Under the pieces are notes generated by a model that saw only the letters and a program-made list of their open reading frames with translations, searched no databases and was not told the DNA's origin. A stretch of 64,000 nt of DNA from Psychrobacillus sp. INOP01. Its GTDB lineage: Bacteria > Bacillota > Bacilli > Bacillales_A > Planococcaceae. The translations under genes were made by a program, and so were the position numbers. The stretch is taken from the NCBI RefSeq assembly GCF_018140925.1, contig NZ_CP073315.1:4237979-4301978 (forward strand), in the 5' to 3' direction. Below, piece after piece: positions 41,937 through 50,578 of the stretch (within the stretch, counting starts at the first letter, position 1; the number at the start of each line of letters is the position of its first letter).

Positions 41937-42110
41937 ATTCCTTATTTCATTAAAGAGAAAGATTACGGATTAATTCGATTGTATTATTATGGAAAAATCA
42001 GGTCAGAGGAAGAGGTCGCTTGTAAATGGCTACTTGTAAATCACTATACTTTCCTGTGCCCTATTTTTAAGCCTTTAGAAACCCATTTTAATCAAATAAA
42101 AAGGAGATAG
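41937..42110 (+). CDS. Possible small protein coupled to the LacI gene
   Basis: A 57-codon frame directly after the resolvase fragment, with CGGAGGGG about 10 bases before an ATC/ATT start. It reads PYFIKEKDYGLIRLYYYGKIRSEEEVACKWLLVNHYTF and stops at TAG 42108, 3 bases before the LacI ATG. It lacks a standard start codon, so it may be the tail of the broken transposon gene. Confidence 0.3.
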   Translation: MPYFIKEKDYGLIRLYYYGKIRSEEEVACKWLLVNHYTFLCPIFKPLETHFNQIKRR

Positions 42111-42112
42111 TG

Positions 42113-43081
42113 ATGTCAACTATAAAAGATATCGCAAAATTAGCTGGTGTATCCATTTCTACGGTTTCAAGAGTCCTGAATAACCATCCATATGTAAAGG
42201 ATGAAAAGCGAAGAAAAATTTTACAAGTGATCGAAGAATTAAATTATCAACAAAACGTGAATGCTATACACCTTGTTAAAGGGAAGACATTTATGGTAGG
42301 TGTGGTACTTCCTTATGTAGATCATCCCTATTTTCAAGCGATTGTCGGGGGAATTATCGAAGCAGCTACTTCAAGTGAAATCGCTGTTCTTTTATGCCCT
42401 ACAAATTATAGTCAAATTGACGAAATCAAATATTTAGAAATGATGAAAAGAAAGCAGATTGATGGGGTTATTATCTGTTCTCGCGCAAATACATGGGAAG
42501 TAATATTACCGTTTACTGAGTACGGTTCACTGGTTGCTTGTGAACTTGTAGAAGAATTACCATGTGCATATACAGATCATTTTGATGCTTTTTCTTCTGC
42601 CTTAAATTTCTTAATTAAAGAAGGTCATAAATCAATTGGCTACTCTGTGGCAAGGAAAAATAGCACTAGCAGTAAAGTGAGGTTTTCTGCTTATCATGAT
42701 GTTCTTGAAAAAAACAATCTGCCCATAAATGAGTCATTTATTTTTCCTGATTGTATCGATATAGATGATGGAAAGAGAATTGTCAAAGAGCTAGTTCAAT
42801 TAAAAGACCGACCGACGGCGTTACTGGTGAATGGGGATGAAGTGGCTGCCGGTATATTGATACAAGCTAAAAAAGAAGGATTAAGTGTGCCTGCCGATTT
42901 ATCCATTATTGGGTTTGATAACCAACCATTTTCAGAAGCCTTAGAACTTACTACCATCGACCAGCACTTAAATGAAATTGGGAAAAAAGCATTCGATTTG
43001 TTCCTTCATGGTGGACATCAAAAAGTTTGTGTTCCATTCGACATAGTGATTAGGAACACCGTTTCAAAGTTACAACGTTAA
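42113..43081 (+). CDS. LacI-family transcriptional regulator
   Basis: 322 residues. The N-terminal LacI HTH and hinge (TIKDIAKLAGVSISTVSRVLNNHPYVKDEKRRKILQVIEELNY) is followed by a periplasmic-binding-protein-like domain (VGVVLPYVDHPYFQAIVGGI...LSIIGFDNQPFSEALELTTIDQ). The start is ATG 42113, behind AAAAGGAGATAGTG. It probably senses a sugar, but no transport or catabolic gene is nearby, so it is an orphan here, linked only to a resolvase relic. Confidence 0.92.
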   Translation: MSTIKDIAKLAGVSISTVSRVLNNHPYVKDEKRRKILQVIEELNYQQNVNAIHLVKGKTFMVGVVLPYVDHPYFQAIVGGIIEAATSSEIAVLLCPTNYSQIDEIKYLEMMKRKQIDGVIICSRANTWEVILPFTEYGSLVACELVEELPCAYTDHFDAFSSALNFLIKEGHKSIGYSVARKNSTSSKVRFSAYHDVLEKNNLPINESFIFPDCIDIDDGKRIVKELVQLKDRPTALLVNGDEVAAGILIQAKKEGLSVPADLSIIGFDNQPFSEALELTTIDQHLNEIGKKAFDLFLHGGHQKVCVPFDIVIRNTVSKLQR

Positions 43082-43171
43082 TATTTTTTCTCTTGACCTG
43101 AAAATGTTTTCATAAATTATAACTCTAAAGAAGGAGTTTAAAATACTTTTCAGGATAAGGAGATGGACAAT

Positions 43172-43528
43172 ATGAATAACCTGATAGATTCATTACTTTT
43201 ACCGGGAGAAAGAATAAAATCAAAGGTAACTGGAACTTTTGCATTGGATGAGGGTACAGGAATTAGTTATATGAATGGTGTTCTAATTGCAACAGATATT
43301 CGATTAATTTGGTTCTCTAAGTACCCTTTTGGTCAGAAGGAAACCATAATTTACGAATATGTTGACCTCAATCATGTTGATATACCTCAATCATCGTTAA
43401 CATTTCATAATGGTATCACGATTAAAGGCAAATGGATTAGCAGTGGGGATATGGAACAATTTTTAGACACAATCAAGTTTTTTTCTCTTTATAGGCTAAT
43501 CGATAAAGCTAGAAAACGTTTTGATTAG
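43172..43528 (+). CDS. YokE-like PH-domain protein
   Basis: 118 residues forming one bacterial PH domain: LLPGERIKSKVTGTF, YMNGVLIATDIRLIWFSKYPFGQKETIIYEYVDLNHVDI and ITIKGKWISSGDMEQFLDTI. The start is ATG 43172, 7-10 bases after AAGGAG; ATG 43163 is too close. Role unknown, possibly membrane- or envelope-stress-linked. Confidence 0.75.
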   Translation: MNNLIDSLLLPGERIKSKVTGTFALDEGTGISYMNGVLIATDIRLIWFSKYPFGQKETIIYEYVDLNHVDIPQSSLTFHNGITIKGKWISSGDMEQFLDTIKFFSLYRLIDKARKRFD

Positions 43529-43716
43529 CGCTTTGGGGTTGCTTAGGCAACTCATTTTTCTTCATGACCTACTATGAAAATAATTCTCTTCAAGAAAAAG
43601 GCGACATTACGCTCATTAAATGAGTTTTCTATCGACTTGTGTTTACAGGTGGCGATGTGAAAGGTTACTTTAACGTTAAATGGAAAATAGAATGAGGTGA
43701 GGATATAAAAAGTCTT

Positions 43717-43805
43717 TCTTCTTCAACTAACAGGTGCTTTAGTTAAAGATCATGGGTTGCTAAGGCAACTCTTTTGTTGAACTAACGCAGTTTAGTTCAA
43801 CAAGC
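43717..43805 (+). repeat. Full unit with shortened core B
   Basis: CAACTAACAGGTGCTTTAGT, linker stem GGGTTGCTAAGGCAACTC, then GAACTAACGCAGTTTAGTTC with CAACAAG: core B centre reduced to GCAG. Confidence 0.92.
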
Positions 43806-43920
43806 AGTTTTTTAACAAGGATGTAGAAGTACTTATTGTAAGAGGAGTTGTTTTGGATAAATGAAGAAGGATGAAACTTATTATTCACGGTTTTATTTAC
43901 AAAATGCTCGATAGGGGGAG

Positions 43921-44775
43921 TTGTATCTGAGTAATTCTAACATAAATTTTACGAAAAGAATGCTAAGAATATTGAGGAACGCAGAAAACGAAGCACAATT
44001 TTCAAAATTAACAGTATTACAGCCCATACATCTCCTAATAGCCTGTTTGAATGAGAAAACAGGAGTTCTTGGAGAGATATCTCTGAAAATCACCTTAGAT
44101 AAGACTTCATTGAAAGCTGTGATGGAGGATACTTCAAATCAGCATGCGACAAACAGTGTTTTTTTCAACGTTAGAGTTACAAAAGAAGTAATTAAAGTTT
44201 TGGAAGTTGCTATTAATTATATGAAAAGATATAACCAAGTCTATGTAAATGAAGGTCATTTGCTTAAAGCATTAATAACAACTAATGTAGTTGACAGTTT
44301 TTTATCAGATGAAAATAGAAAAATAATTTTATCCCTCGGTACTACCTCGCGAGATATGATTACTCATATTGGAAATTATACAGTACCAAAAATTAACACC
44401 CATCTAATCCGTAAAGTGAATAAAAACGAAATTAGTGAACTTGTTCATTTTATTGAAAATAATTTTTCAAAGGAGTGGTCACAAACTATAAGAGAGGCTT
44501 TCTCATTAAGTAAGCCACCGATATACATTGCTTTAGATAATAACGGAGATATTGTAGGGTTTGCTGCTTATGATATTTATAGGAATAAGAAATGTTATTT
44601 TGGTCCTATGGGCGTAGCATTGTCCAATAGAGTTAACGGGATAGGATATTCTTTACTACATCACTGTTTAAAAGACATGAGTGATATTGGTTATGAGTAT
44701 GCAATTATTGGTGATGCGGGGCCGATAGAGTTTTATGAAAAAGCATGTAATGCTGTTGTAATACCTTCAATATAG
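43921..44775 (+). CDS. Clp N-terminal domain fused to a GNAT acetyltransferase
   Basis: About 284 residues. Residues 1-150 resemble the Clp_N double-helical repeat of ClpC/ClpB (FTKRMLRILRNAENEAQFSKLTVLQPIHLLIACLNEKTG, then YVNEGHLLKALI). Residues 160-284 form a GNAT domain (IYIALDNNGDIVGFAAYDIY, then GPMGVALSNRVNGIGYSLLHHCLKDMSDIGYEYAIIG). TTG 43921 lies too close to GGGGGAG; CTG 43927 is better spaced. The fusion suggests acetylation of proteins or partners recognised through the Clp_N part. Not known to me as a characterised family. Confidence 0.75.
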   Translation: MYLSNSNINFTKRMLRILRNAENEAQFSKLTVLQPIHLLIACLNEKTGVLGEISLKITLDKTSLKAVMEDTSNQHATNSVFFNVRVTKEVIKVLEVAINYMKRYNQVYVNEGHLLKALITTNVVDSFLSDENRKIILSLGTTSRDMITHIGNYTVPKINTHLIRKVNKNEISELVHFIENNFSKEWSQTIREAFSLSKPPIYIALDNNGDIVGFAAYDIYRNKKCYFGPMGVALSNRVNGIGYSLLHHCLKDMSDIGYEYAIIGDAGPIEFYEKACNAVVIPSI

Positions 44776-44814
44776 TTTAAAGTACTTCAACACTTCTTAG
44801 AGTAAATTAGACAA

Positions 44815-44846
44815 AGAAAGGAGATATAACAACCTCTCCTTTCTTA
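44815..44846 (+). terminator. Terminator of the fusion gene
   Basis: AAAGGAGAtataacaaccTCTCCTTT followed by CTTATT. A degenerate core (CAGATAATGGGTCATTTTAA) overlaps its end. Confidence 0.75.
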
Positions 44847-44873
44847 TTCAGATAATGGGTCATTTTAATTGGT

Positions 44874-45024
44874 TAGTCGATTTGTATCGAAATCTATTGA
44901 TTGGATTCTAAATCCAAACAATCTAGGAATTGCAGAAATGGTTTTTCAATACTTACCTGTTCTCTTGAATAAAGCAGATAATTATTCATTAAAATATCAA
45001 GATGGTCAAATACATATCTTATAA
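44874..45024 (+). pseudogene. C-terminal fragment of an unidentified protein
   Basis: An open frame without start encodes VSKSIDWILNPNNLGIAEMV, then FQYLPVLLNKADNYSLKYQ and a normal stop. The 5' part is gone. Family unknown. Confidence 0.4.
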
Positions 45025-45077
45025 GAAATATAGCTACAAGATGTTTAATTGGTTAGATTCTTTATTCAAAACCAACT

Positions 45078-45188
45078 AAATTTGTGAATGAATACACTTA
45101 AACTAATAGGTGCAATAGCATCAAAACATGGTCGTCATTTAGACAGCTTTTTCTTATGCAGCTATCGGGGCAGGTTAGCTCAATAAGA
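45078..45188 (+). repeat. Degenerate full unit with leader
   Basis: ATTTGTGAATGAATACACTT leader, AACTAATAGGTGCAATAGCA, linker, core B (GCTATCGGGGCAGGTTAGCT). Confidence 0.88.
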
Positions 45189-45281
45189 AATATGCTAAAA
45201 TACCAAAGAATAGGTGATTTGATGAAACCTACTATTTGGTTCCTATTTTTGTACATAATATCGTGGGGAGAAGGTAGTACT

Positions 45282-46037
45282 GTGAAAACAACAGGAAATT
45301 TTACCGGCAAGGCTGATGTATATGCGAAATATCGCCCTAGTTACTCTAATGAATATATTGATTATTTGTTATCAGCTAACGAACTGAAAGGAGATCGGAT
45401 TGTGGCCGATATTGGTTCAGGTACGGGGATATTTAGCCGCCAGCTCCTTGAAAGAGGTTTAAATGTTATTGGAGTTGAGCCAAATAATGAAATGAGAACG
45501 ATGGCTGAGCAATCATTAAAACTATATTCTCGTTTTAGATCAATAAAAGCAACTGCTGAAAATACCACTTTGAAAGCGAACAGTGTAGATTTAGTAACTG
45601 TTGCCCAGGCATTTCATTGGTTTGATAAAAAAGCATTCAAAATCGAATGTCAGCGGATTTTGAAACAAAAGGCAAATGTTGCGCTTGTTTGGAATAGCAG
45701 AGATTTAACTAGTCCGATTATGAAAGAGAATGCGGAAATTTGCCAAAAGACCTGTTCAAATTTCAATGGATTTAGCGGTGGAATAGAGGAAACTCCAGAA
45801 GTATTTAACAACGTTTTTAAGGATGGAAAGTATGAGTTTAAAATGTATCAAAGTGATTTGCTTTTTGATTATGAAACTTTTTTGGGAAGGAATTTATCAG
45901 CGTCCTATGCTCCGAAAAAAAATGACGAAGAGTATAAAAGGTTTGTTTTCCTCCTGTCAGAGTTATTCGAAAAATACAGTAAGAATGAAAAAATTGTTCT
46001 CCAAAACATAACGAGAAGCTATTTAGGCAATGTCTAA
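45282..46037 (+). CDS. Class I SAM-dependent methyltransferase
   Basis: 251 residues. YAKYRPSYSNEYIDYLLS leads into the SAM-binding motif I VADIGSGTGIFSRQLLERG, acidic GVEPNNEM, then VDLVTVAQAFHWFDKKAF, the pattern of Methyltransf_11/25 enzymes acting on small molecules. The start is GTG 45282, behind GGGGAGAAGG; an upstream ATG at about 45222 would add a hydrophobic segment unlikely to belong. A candidate extended -10 (TGCTAAAAT, 45193) follows core B. Substrate unknown. Confidence 0.85.
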   Translation: MKTTGNFTGKADVYAKYRPSYSNEYIDYLLSANELKGDRIVADIGSGTGIFSRQLLERGLNVIGVEPNNEMRTMAEQSLKLYSRFRSIKATAENTTLKANSVDLVTVAQAFHWFDKKAFKIECQRILKQKANVALVWNSRDLTSPIMKENAEICQKTCSNFNGFSGGIEETPEVFNNVFKDGKYEFKMYQSDLLFDYETFLGRNLSASYAPKKNDEEYKRFVFLLSELFEKYSKNEKIVLQNITRSYLGNV

Positions 46038-46078
46038 GCAGCCGAACATAAAGGGGCTTTAATTGAAGTTTCATTTTT

Positions 46079-46886
46079 CTTAACCTTCCGCTTAACTGGG
46101 CAGAGATCTTGGTGGTTTCACATTTTTCATGCCCCATAAGACTTTGTATTACTTCAATAGGAGCTCCATTATTCATCAAATGAGTTTGCATAGCTATGTC
46201 GAAGTTGGTGTGGGTGAATCTCTTTATTAATTTCCGCACGATTGGAAATACGCTTGATGATATATCGCATTTGGGCGACATTCATTTTGTGTGGCTGTCT
46301 GGCTGTTACAAAAACAGCAGAGTTATGATCATTACGGCTTTCTATGTAGCGTTTAAGCATATGTCGCAACGTGTATTAAAATAAATCTCTCTTTCCTTAT
46401 CGCCTTTTCCTCTAACAATGGCAGATTGATTGGACCAATTAATATGGTTCTTTTCTAACGCGTCTACTTCTTCAATTCGACAACCGTTAGAAAATATGAA
46501 TTCAAAAATCGCTTTTTCCATTGGAGAATGACAGGATTCACGAAGGTGTTCAATCTCCCGTTCGGTTAGATACTTGGGTATTCGCTTCCCTACTTTGGGT
46601 TCTTTCATTTTGGAAGTTGGATTCTTACTCAAGTAGCCTTCTTCATGGGACCAACGAAAAAATGATTTCATAAAGCGGATACTGTGTTCAAGACTGGCCG
46701 GTTTTAAATGCTTGCCGAATATAGCGAGATATTCTTTCAGTTTATTTGTATCCAGTAATTCCATCTCTACATCCTTAAAATAATCAAATAGTAGCAAAGA
46801 CTGTAACAGGTAGGCCTTCAACGTTTGTGGCGAAAAGCCCTCTATTCGTTTGTCAGCTTCAAACGAAGCCCATGCTTTTGACAGCC
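46079..46886 (-). pseudogene. Tyrosine recombinase copy 3, multiply frameshifted
   Basis: Similar over its whole length to the intact recombinase. The first 200 or so codons read through (LSKAWASFEADKRIEGFSPQTLKAY... with NGCRIEE in place of TGCRIGE). A 1-base loss near 46360, then an insertion near 46190, break the frame, and the 3' end is cut at about 46079. The 5' flank has also lost about 35 bases. It lies between a degenerate core and a solo core at 46917. Confidence 0.92.
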
Positions 46887-46915
46887 AATTTAGTAGAATT
46901 ATAGACATAGGGTGT

Positions 46916-46949
46916 GTTTGACTAACGGGGCAGGTTAGTTTAATAAAGA
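46916..46949 (+). repeat. Solo core at the 5' side of recombinase copy 3
   Basis: TTTGACTAACGGGGCAGGTT with AGTTTAATAAAG. Same position relative to the recombinase as at 17595 and 22211. Confidence 0.93.
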
Positions 46950-47003
46950 CTTGAAACAATCATCAATATCAAACGTCAAATCCTGTTAAAGGGGATGTTT
47001 AAA

Positions 47004-47288
47004 TTGTTCCAAATTAGGTTGGTTTTTATATTACTTATGTCAACTTTTCTCTTAGGCTGTACAGATAGTACGGTGACAAATATCCAATCTGTTATTTTAG
47101 AAGATGAAGCAAAGCAAATGGTATTGGATAACCACTATGTTCATAATGAAGAAACTGAAATTCTTTCAGTTGAATTGAAGAACAATAAGTACTATATCGA
47201 GTGGCAAATTGAAGGAGACTGTCAGCGTGGAATAGATAGTATTAATAGTGATCGAGTAATTGAAATTATTGAAGTGGAAATCTGTTGA
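47004..47288 (+). CDS. Small lipoprotein, cassette cargo
   Basis: About 94 residues with lipobox LLGC (Cys19 from the chosen start). The short mature part holds NNKYYIEWQIEGDCQRGID. ATG 46995 overlaps the AAAGGGG ribosome binding site, so TTG 47004 is the better start. A cassette between cores at 46916 and 47335. Family unknown. Confidence 0.65.
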   Translation: MFQIRLVFILLMSTFLLGCTDSTVTNIQSVILEDEAKQMVLDNHYVHNEETEILSVELKNNKYYIEWQIEGDCQRGIDSINSDRVIEIIEVEIC

Positions 47289-47334
47289 AGGGGGCGTTGA
47301 TCCATGAAGGATTAACGCTATTTTTATAGAAAAT

Positions 47335-47368
47335 TTTAAACTAAAGGGGCAGGTTAGTTGAATATGAG
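47335..47368 (+). repeat. Solo core B
   Basis: AAACTAAAGGGGCAGGTTAG with TTGAATATGAG. Confidence 0.92.
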
Positions 47369-47380
47369 ATTGGATGTTTG

Positions 47381-47389
47381 TGGTAAAAT
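47381..47389 (+). promoter_or_regulatory. Candidate extended -10 promoter of a cassette
   Basis: TGGTAAAAT, 13 bases after the core; same string as at 5683 and 22257. Confidence 0.5.
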
Positions 47390-47421
47390 GTAGAGGGTCA
47401 AAATAAAGGGGGAAAAGTTGA

Positions 47422-47691
47422 ATGAATAAGAATTTACAGGCATTTTCGATTATCTTTTTAGGTGTATGTATTGTTATTAGTTCTTGGTTCATTTCTGAGG
47501 CTTTGAAGACTAATGATAGTGTAATTGTTGAAAGTCAAAATGAGAAAGTACGAAACGAAAACCGTTACGAACATATAATGATAGTTTCTGACTATTTTAG
47601 AATTTTTGATAAACAAACGGGCGAATACTGGGAACAAATTGGTGGCGGAGATTGGGAGAAAAATACACCTATATTAAACCCTAATGAGTAA
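47422..47691 (+). CDS. Small membrane-anchored exported protein, cassette cargo
   Basis: 89 residues with one N-terminal transmembrane helix (AFSIIFLGVCIVISSWFISEAL) and a short exported part ending in YFRIFDKQTGEYWEQIGGGDWE. Such YxxxDKxTGxYW tails are common in small Bacillus exported proteins. ATG 47422 follows AAAGGGGGAAAAGTTGA. Core A follows 8 bases after the stop. Confidence 0.68.
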   Translation: MNKNLQAFSIIFLGVCIVISSWFISEALKTNDSVIVESQNEKVRNENRYEHIMIVSDYFRIFDKQTGEYWEQIGGGDWEKNTPILNPNE

Positions 47692-47694
47692 TTA

Positions 47695-47776
47695 CATCAC
47701 TAACGGGTGCTTTACTTCAAGAAAGAGTAAAGCTTTTTTCTTATTGAACTAACTGTGCAGGTTAGTTTAAGAATGT
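47695..47776 (+). repeat. Full cassette-site unit (core A, linker, core B)
   Basis: CACTAACGGGTGCTTTACTT, terminator linker, core B (ACTAACTGTGCAGGTTAGTT). Confidence 0.94.
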
Positions 47777-47855
47777 TGTTTAACTTTTGTTCAACAATCG
47801 GGCCAGATTGTTATTAAGGAATAAACTCTAGCCGCTGGTCCATAGGATATTTACT

Positions 47856-48278
47856 TTAATCATATGTAGCATATTTAGTTAACTTCTCAAATTCTTTGTC
47901 TGAGATATGTCGATGAGAATAAGATAAAACAGTATAATTGGTATCCTCTTTGTCACCGGGTATACGAATAGTCATACGTATTAACTTGTATGGAGGGTTA
48001 TGCGCACCTTCATATCCGATCACTCTTAATGTGATGTCATATGGATCGTTTCCAGATAACTTTTCTATTCTCCCATATTCGAATAACTGATTATCACCAT
48101 GGTTTTGCATTATATCAAGAATTGTTCCACCTAGGCTTCTTAGGAATGCCCTTTCCATTAGACTTGGAAATTGATTTTGGGGTATTGCTTCAGTATCTAC
48201 CTTTGCTTCCGTAGTTTTTTCGCCAAAACTGAGTAAAAGAAAAGTAAGAATGAGTAGGGGGAGTATAGTTTTATTCAT
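47856..48278 (-). CDS. Exported DUF3888-type protein
   Basis: 140 residues with a signal peptide (MNKTILPLLILTFLLLSFGEKTTEA). The domain has SLMERAFLRSLGGTILDIM, then YGRIEKLSGNDPYDITLRVIGYEG and a late PYKLIRMTIRIPG strand, the DUF3888 pattern of spore formers. The start is ATG 48278, 6 bases after AGGTGGTG. Minus strand, antisense to the array. Function unknown. Confidence 0.75.
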   Translation of the reverse strand: MNKTILPLLILTFLLLSFGEKTTEAKVDTEAIPQNQFPSLMERAFLRSLGGTILDIMQNHGDNQLFEYGRIEKLSGNDPYDITLRVIGYEGAHNPPYKLIRMTIRIPGDKEDTNYTVLSYSHRHISDKEFEKLTKYATYD

Positions 48279-48700
48279 TAGGCACACCACCTTTTGTAAG
48301 ATATAGTCCCCTTAATGATGGAGTTTATCCTTGTGTATCAGGAGAATAAATTCAGGTGCTTTACTCAAATAGGCATCTTCATCAATCGGGCGCATTTCTT
48401 TAATAAGGAGTGCGTCTTTCTTTATGAAAAAGATCAGGTTATTGAAAGAACTATACTATATAATAAATGATTTAATATTAATCAAGGTGAACCGCATAAC
48501 AAATAATGGTAAACAAAGGGTAGAACTAACTGCAAATAGTCATTGGCTGTCGAAGATTAATTAAATGTAATCAATGTATTTTCTAATTTATATCTTCTAA
48601 TGAATTTGGCGAGAAGCGAAAACTTTCTTGCAAAGTTCTTTTTTTGTTTCTCAACTAAAGAAATATACGTTAAGAGAAATAAGTAATCTAAATTTGTAAT
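48279..48700. other. No intact gene
   Basis: A degenerate core A (CAGGTGCTTTACTCAAATAG, about 48354) and a GCGC hairpin near 48390-48418. No gene visible before the sigma factor promoter. Confidence 0.4.
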
Positions 48701-48709
48701 TTTTTTGTT

Positions 48710-48732
48710 AACCTTTTTATTATTTAAACGTT
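48710..48732 (+). promoter_or_regulatory. Candidate ECF sigma promoter (autoregulation)
   Basis: TTAACC (AACC at 48710) and CGTT at 48729 are separated by 15 bases, a typical ECF -35/-10 layout. It lies 20 bases before the sigma gene. Confidence 0.4.
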
Positions 48733-48752
48733 TTAAAGGTGGGAGGTTTGAA

Positions 48753-49265
48753 ATGAACGATTCCATAATGGGGAAAAAACTAAATGAGATACTAAAATTT
48801 GTATACTCTTACCTAATAAAAATGGGTGCATCAAAGGAAGATGCAGAAGATATTATTCAAGATACTGCTTATAAATTTTTACAATACATAGACTCAGTCC
48901 AGTTTAATAATACCCAAGCTTGGCTTTTTAGAGTAGCAGTAAATCAATATTATGATATGTCCCGTAAGAAATCTAGGCGAAGAGATATATTATTGAAATT
49001 CAACCTACAAGAAATATTTGAGGAAGAAACACCTGAAAAAGCCCTCATGCAAATTGAAGTAGAGAGGGATATTCATGAAATCTTAACTAAATTAAAACCA
49101 AAATACAGGCAGTTGCTTCTTCTAAAATATAGTACAGGACTAAAAATAAAAGAGATAGCAGAACTGTATAGCATGAAAGAAGGGTCTGTTAAGACTATTC
49201 TCCATAGGGCAAGAAAAGAATTTATAGAACAATATAGGAGGTATGAAAATGAACAAGGAAAATGA
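48753..49265 (+). CDS. ECF-type RNA polymerase sigma factor
   Basis: 170 residues. Region 2 is YSYLIKMGASKEDAEDIIQDTAYKFLQY with AWLFRVAVNQYYDMSRKK. Region 4 is LLLLKYSTGLKIKEIAELYSMKEGSVKTILHRARKEF. The start is ATG 48753, behind GGTGGGAGG. It overlaps the next gene, which encodes its membrane anti-sigma factor. Such pairs respond to envelope or antibiotic stress. A possible ECF promoter upstream suggests autoregulation. Confidence 0.92.
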   Translation: MNDSIMGKKLNEILKFVYSYLIKMGASKEDAEDIIQDTAYKFLQYIDSVQFNNTQAWLFRVAVNQYYDMSRKKSRRRDILLKFNLQEIFEEETPEKALMQIEVERDIHEILTKLKPKYRQLLLLKYSTGLKIKEIAELYSMKEGSVKTILHRARKEFIEQYRRYENEQGK

Positions 49266-50184
49266 GTTTTTTCCTAAAGATCTTGATTTTGAGAAATTAG
49301 TAAAAAAAGCAAAGAAACGTTCAATGATAAAAATGGTGCTCATTTCATTAGTTATTACTCTGATTGTTATAACTGGTCTTTATTTTATTGGAGATAGAGT
49401 GATGATAATGAAAATGGAAAAGGAGACCGACTTAGATTCGACTTGGAACGATATTATGGGTGCCAACATCGAAGAGCAAGGTACAATATACAATTATTCT
49501 CCAACTTCAGCAACAGCAAAAACGAAGATAGTAAAAAATGTAGGAGGAGTACCAATTCCATGGGGTGAACAGGAAAAAGTCTTTACTATTTTTGGAACAT
49601 CTAGATTGATTACTAATAATGGTGCTTCCGGATCAGGTAGCATAGAGGATGAGAGAATTCCTTTATATTATCAAGGAGAAAGAGTAGTTGAATTTTTTCA
49701 TCCACAACTTAACTATAAGCAAATATTTGATGACAGGGCTTTACTTAATAATATTGATGATAACTCTGTTGTAGAAATGGCTTTTTCATTTAATAAAGGA
49801 TATTCAATAGAGGAAGTAAACCAAGTATTTAAAGAACAATTAGCATGGTATTGGGTAGATACCTTTAATAAGGATGTCATAAAAGAGTTAAACGATTTCT
49901 CTAGAGGCTATACCATTCTTGGATTTGAAGCATATGGATTTCAAAACACTGCATCAAACTTTATATCTATCTTAGAGATGGTAAAAGAGGATGGTGGTAA
50001 TTATCAAAATGATGCAGAAGAAATTATTAATAACTTAACTAATCAGGGCAAAATGAAACTAGAACCTCAGAACCTAAAAATTATTGGTGTAGTAGTTACA
50101 GGAAAACCAAGTGATTTAATAAAGTTTAATGATAAATCTATGATTCGCGGTGCTACATTAGGAGCAACAACAGACCAATATTAA
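49249..50184 (+). CDS. Membrane anti-sigma factor (Sigma_reg_N/Sigma_reg_C)
   Basis: 311 residues. A cytoplasmic N-terminus (FEKLVKKAKKRSMIKMVLISL) leads into one transmembrane helix at about 28-48. A large extracytoplasmic domain of the sigma-regulator type follows, with FHPQLNYKQIFDDRALLNNIDDNSVVEMAFSFNKGYSIEEV and GVVVTGKPSDLIKFN near the end. The start is ATG 49249, 6 bases after AGGAGGT, overlapping the sigma gene by 17 bases. It should hold the sigma factor at the membrane until a signal arrives. Confidence 0.85.
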   Translation: MNKENEFFPKDLDFEKLVKKAKKRSMIKMVLISLVITLIVITGLYFIGDRVMIMKMEKETDLDSTWNDIMGANIEEQGTIYNYSPTSATAKTKIVKNVGGVPIPWGEQEKVFTIFGTSRLITNNGASGSGSIEDERIPLYYQGERVVEFFHPQLNYKQIFDDRALLNNIDDNSVVEMAFSFNKGYSIEEVNQVFKEQLAWYWVDTFNKDVIKELNDFSRGYTILGFEAYGFQNTASNFISILEMVKEDGGNYQNDAEEIINNLTNQGKMKLEPQNLKIIGVVVTGKPSDLIKFNDKSMIRGATLGATTDQY

Positions 50185-50196
50185 ACAGGATTGGAT

Positions 50197-50500
50197 ACCA
50201 ATGAAACTAACTTATGAGGAGAGGGGTATTATAAAAAAGTTTTAATTCATATTGCCAATATTATTTCAGGTTTTATTACAATAGGTATTAGTGGGATTAT
50301 GTGGGCTTCCTTAGTTGGATTTAATTAAGTGTATTGGTATATTTATCTAATATTACCTATTTTAAATATTTCAATTTAGTTAGTATGTTATATATTACAA
50401 GTGAAATATTACAAATCTAAAAATGTATTAATTATAACAATTGCAATAGAGATAATTTACATTCTTATATTGACTGCTTTAGGGAACAGTTAAAGTATCT
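50197..50500 (+). pseudogene. Decayed small membrane-protein gene
   Basis: Broken frames encode hydrophobic pieces (KKVLIHIANIISGFITIGIS; IITIAIEIIYILILTALG) separated by two stops. It may have been a third gene of the sigma operon or a dead cassette. Confidence 0.35.
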
Positions 50501-50578
50501 TTCAATCATTTGGGTCAAACTTACGTATGGAGAATTGTTGTGGAATGTGCACTTTATTTTTGAAAGGGGAATTTAGAA

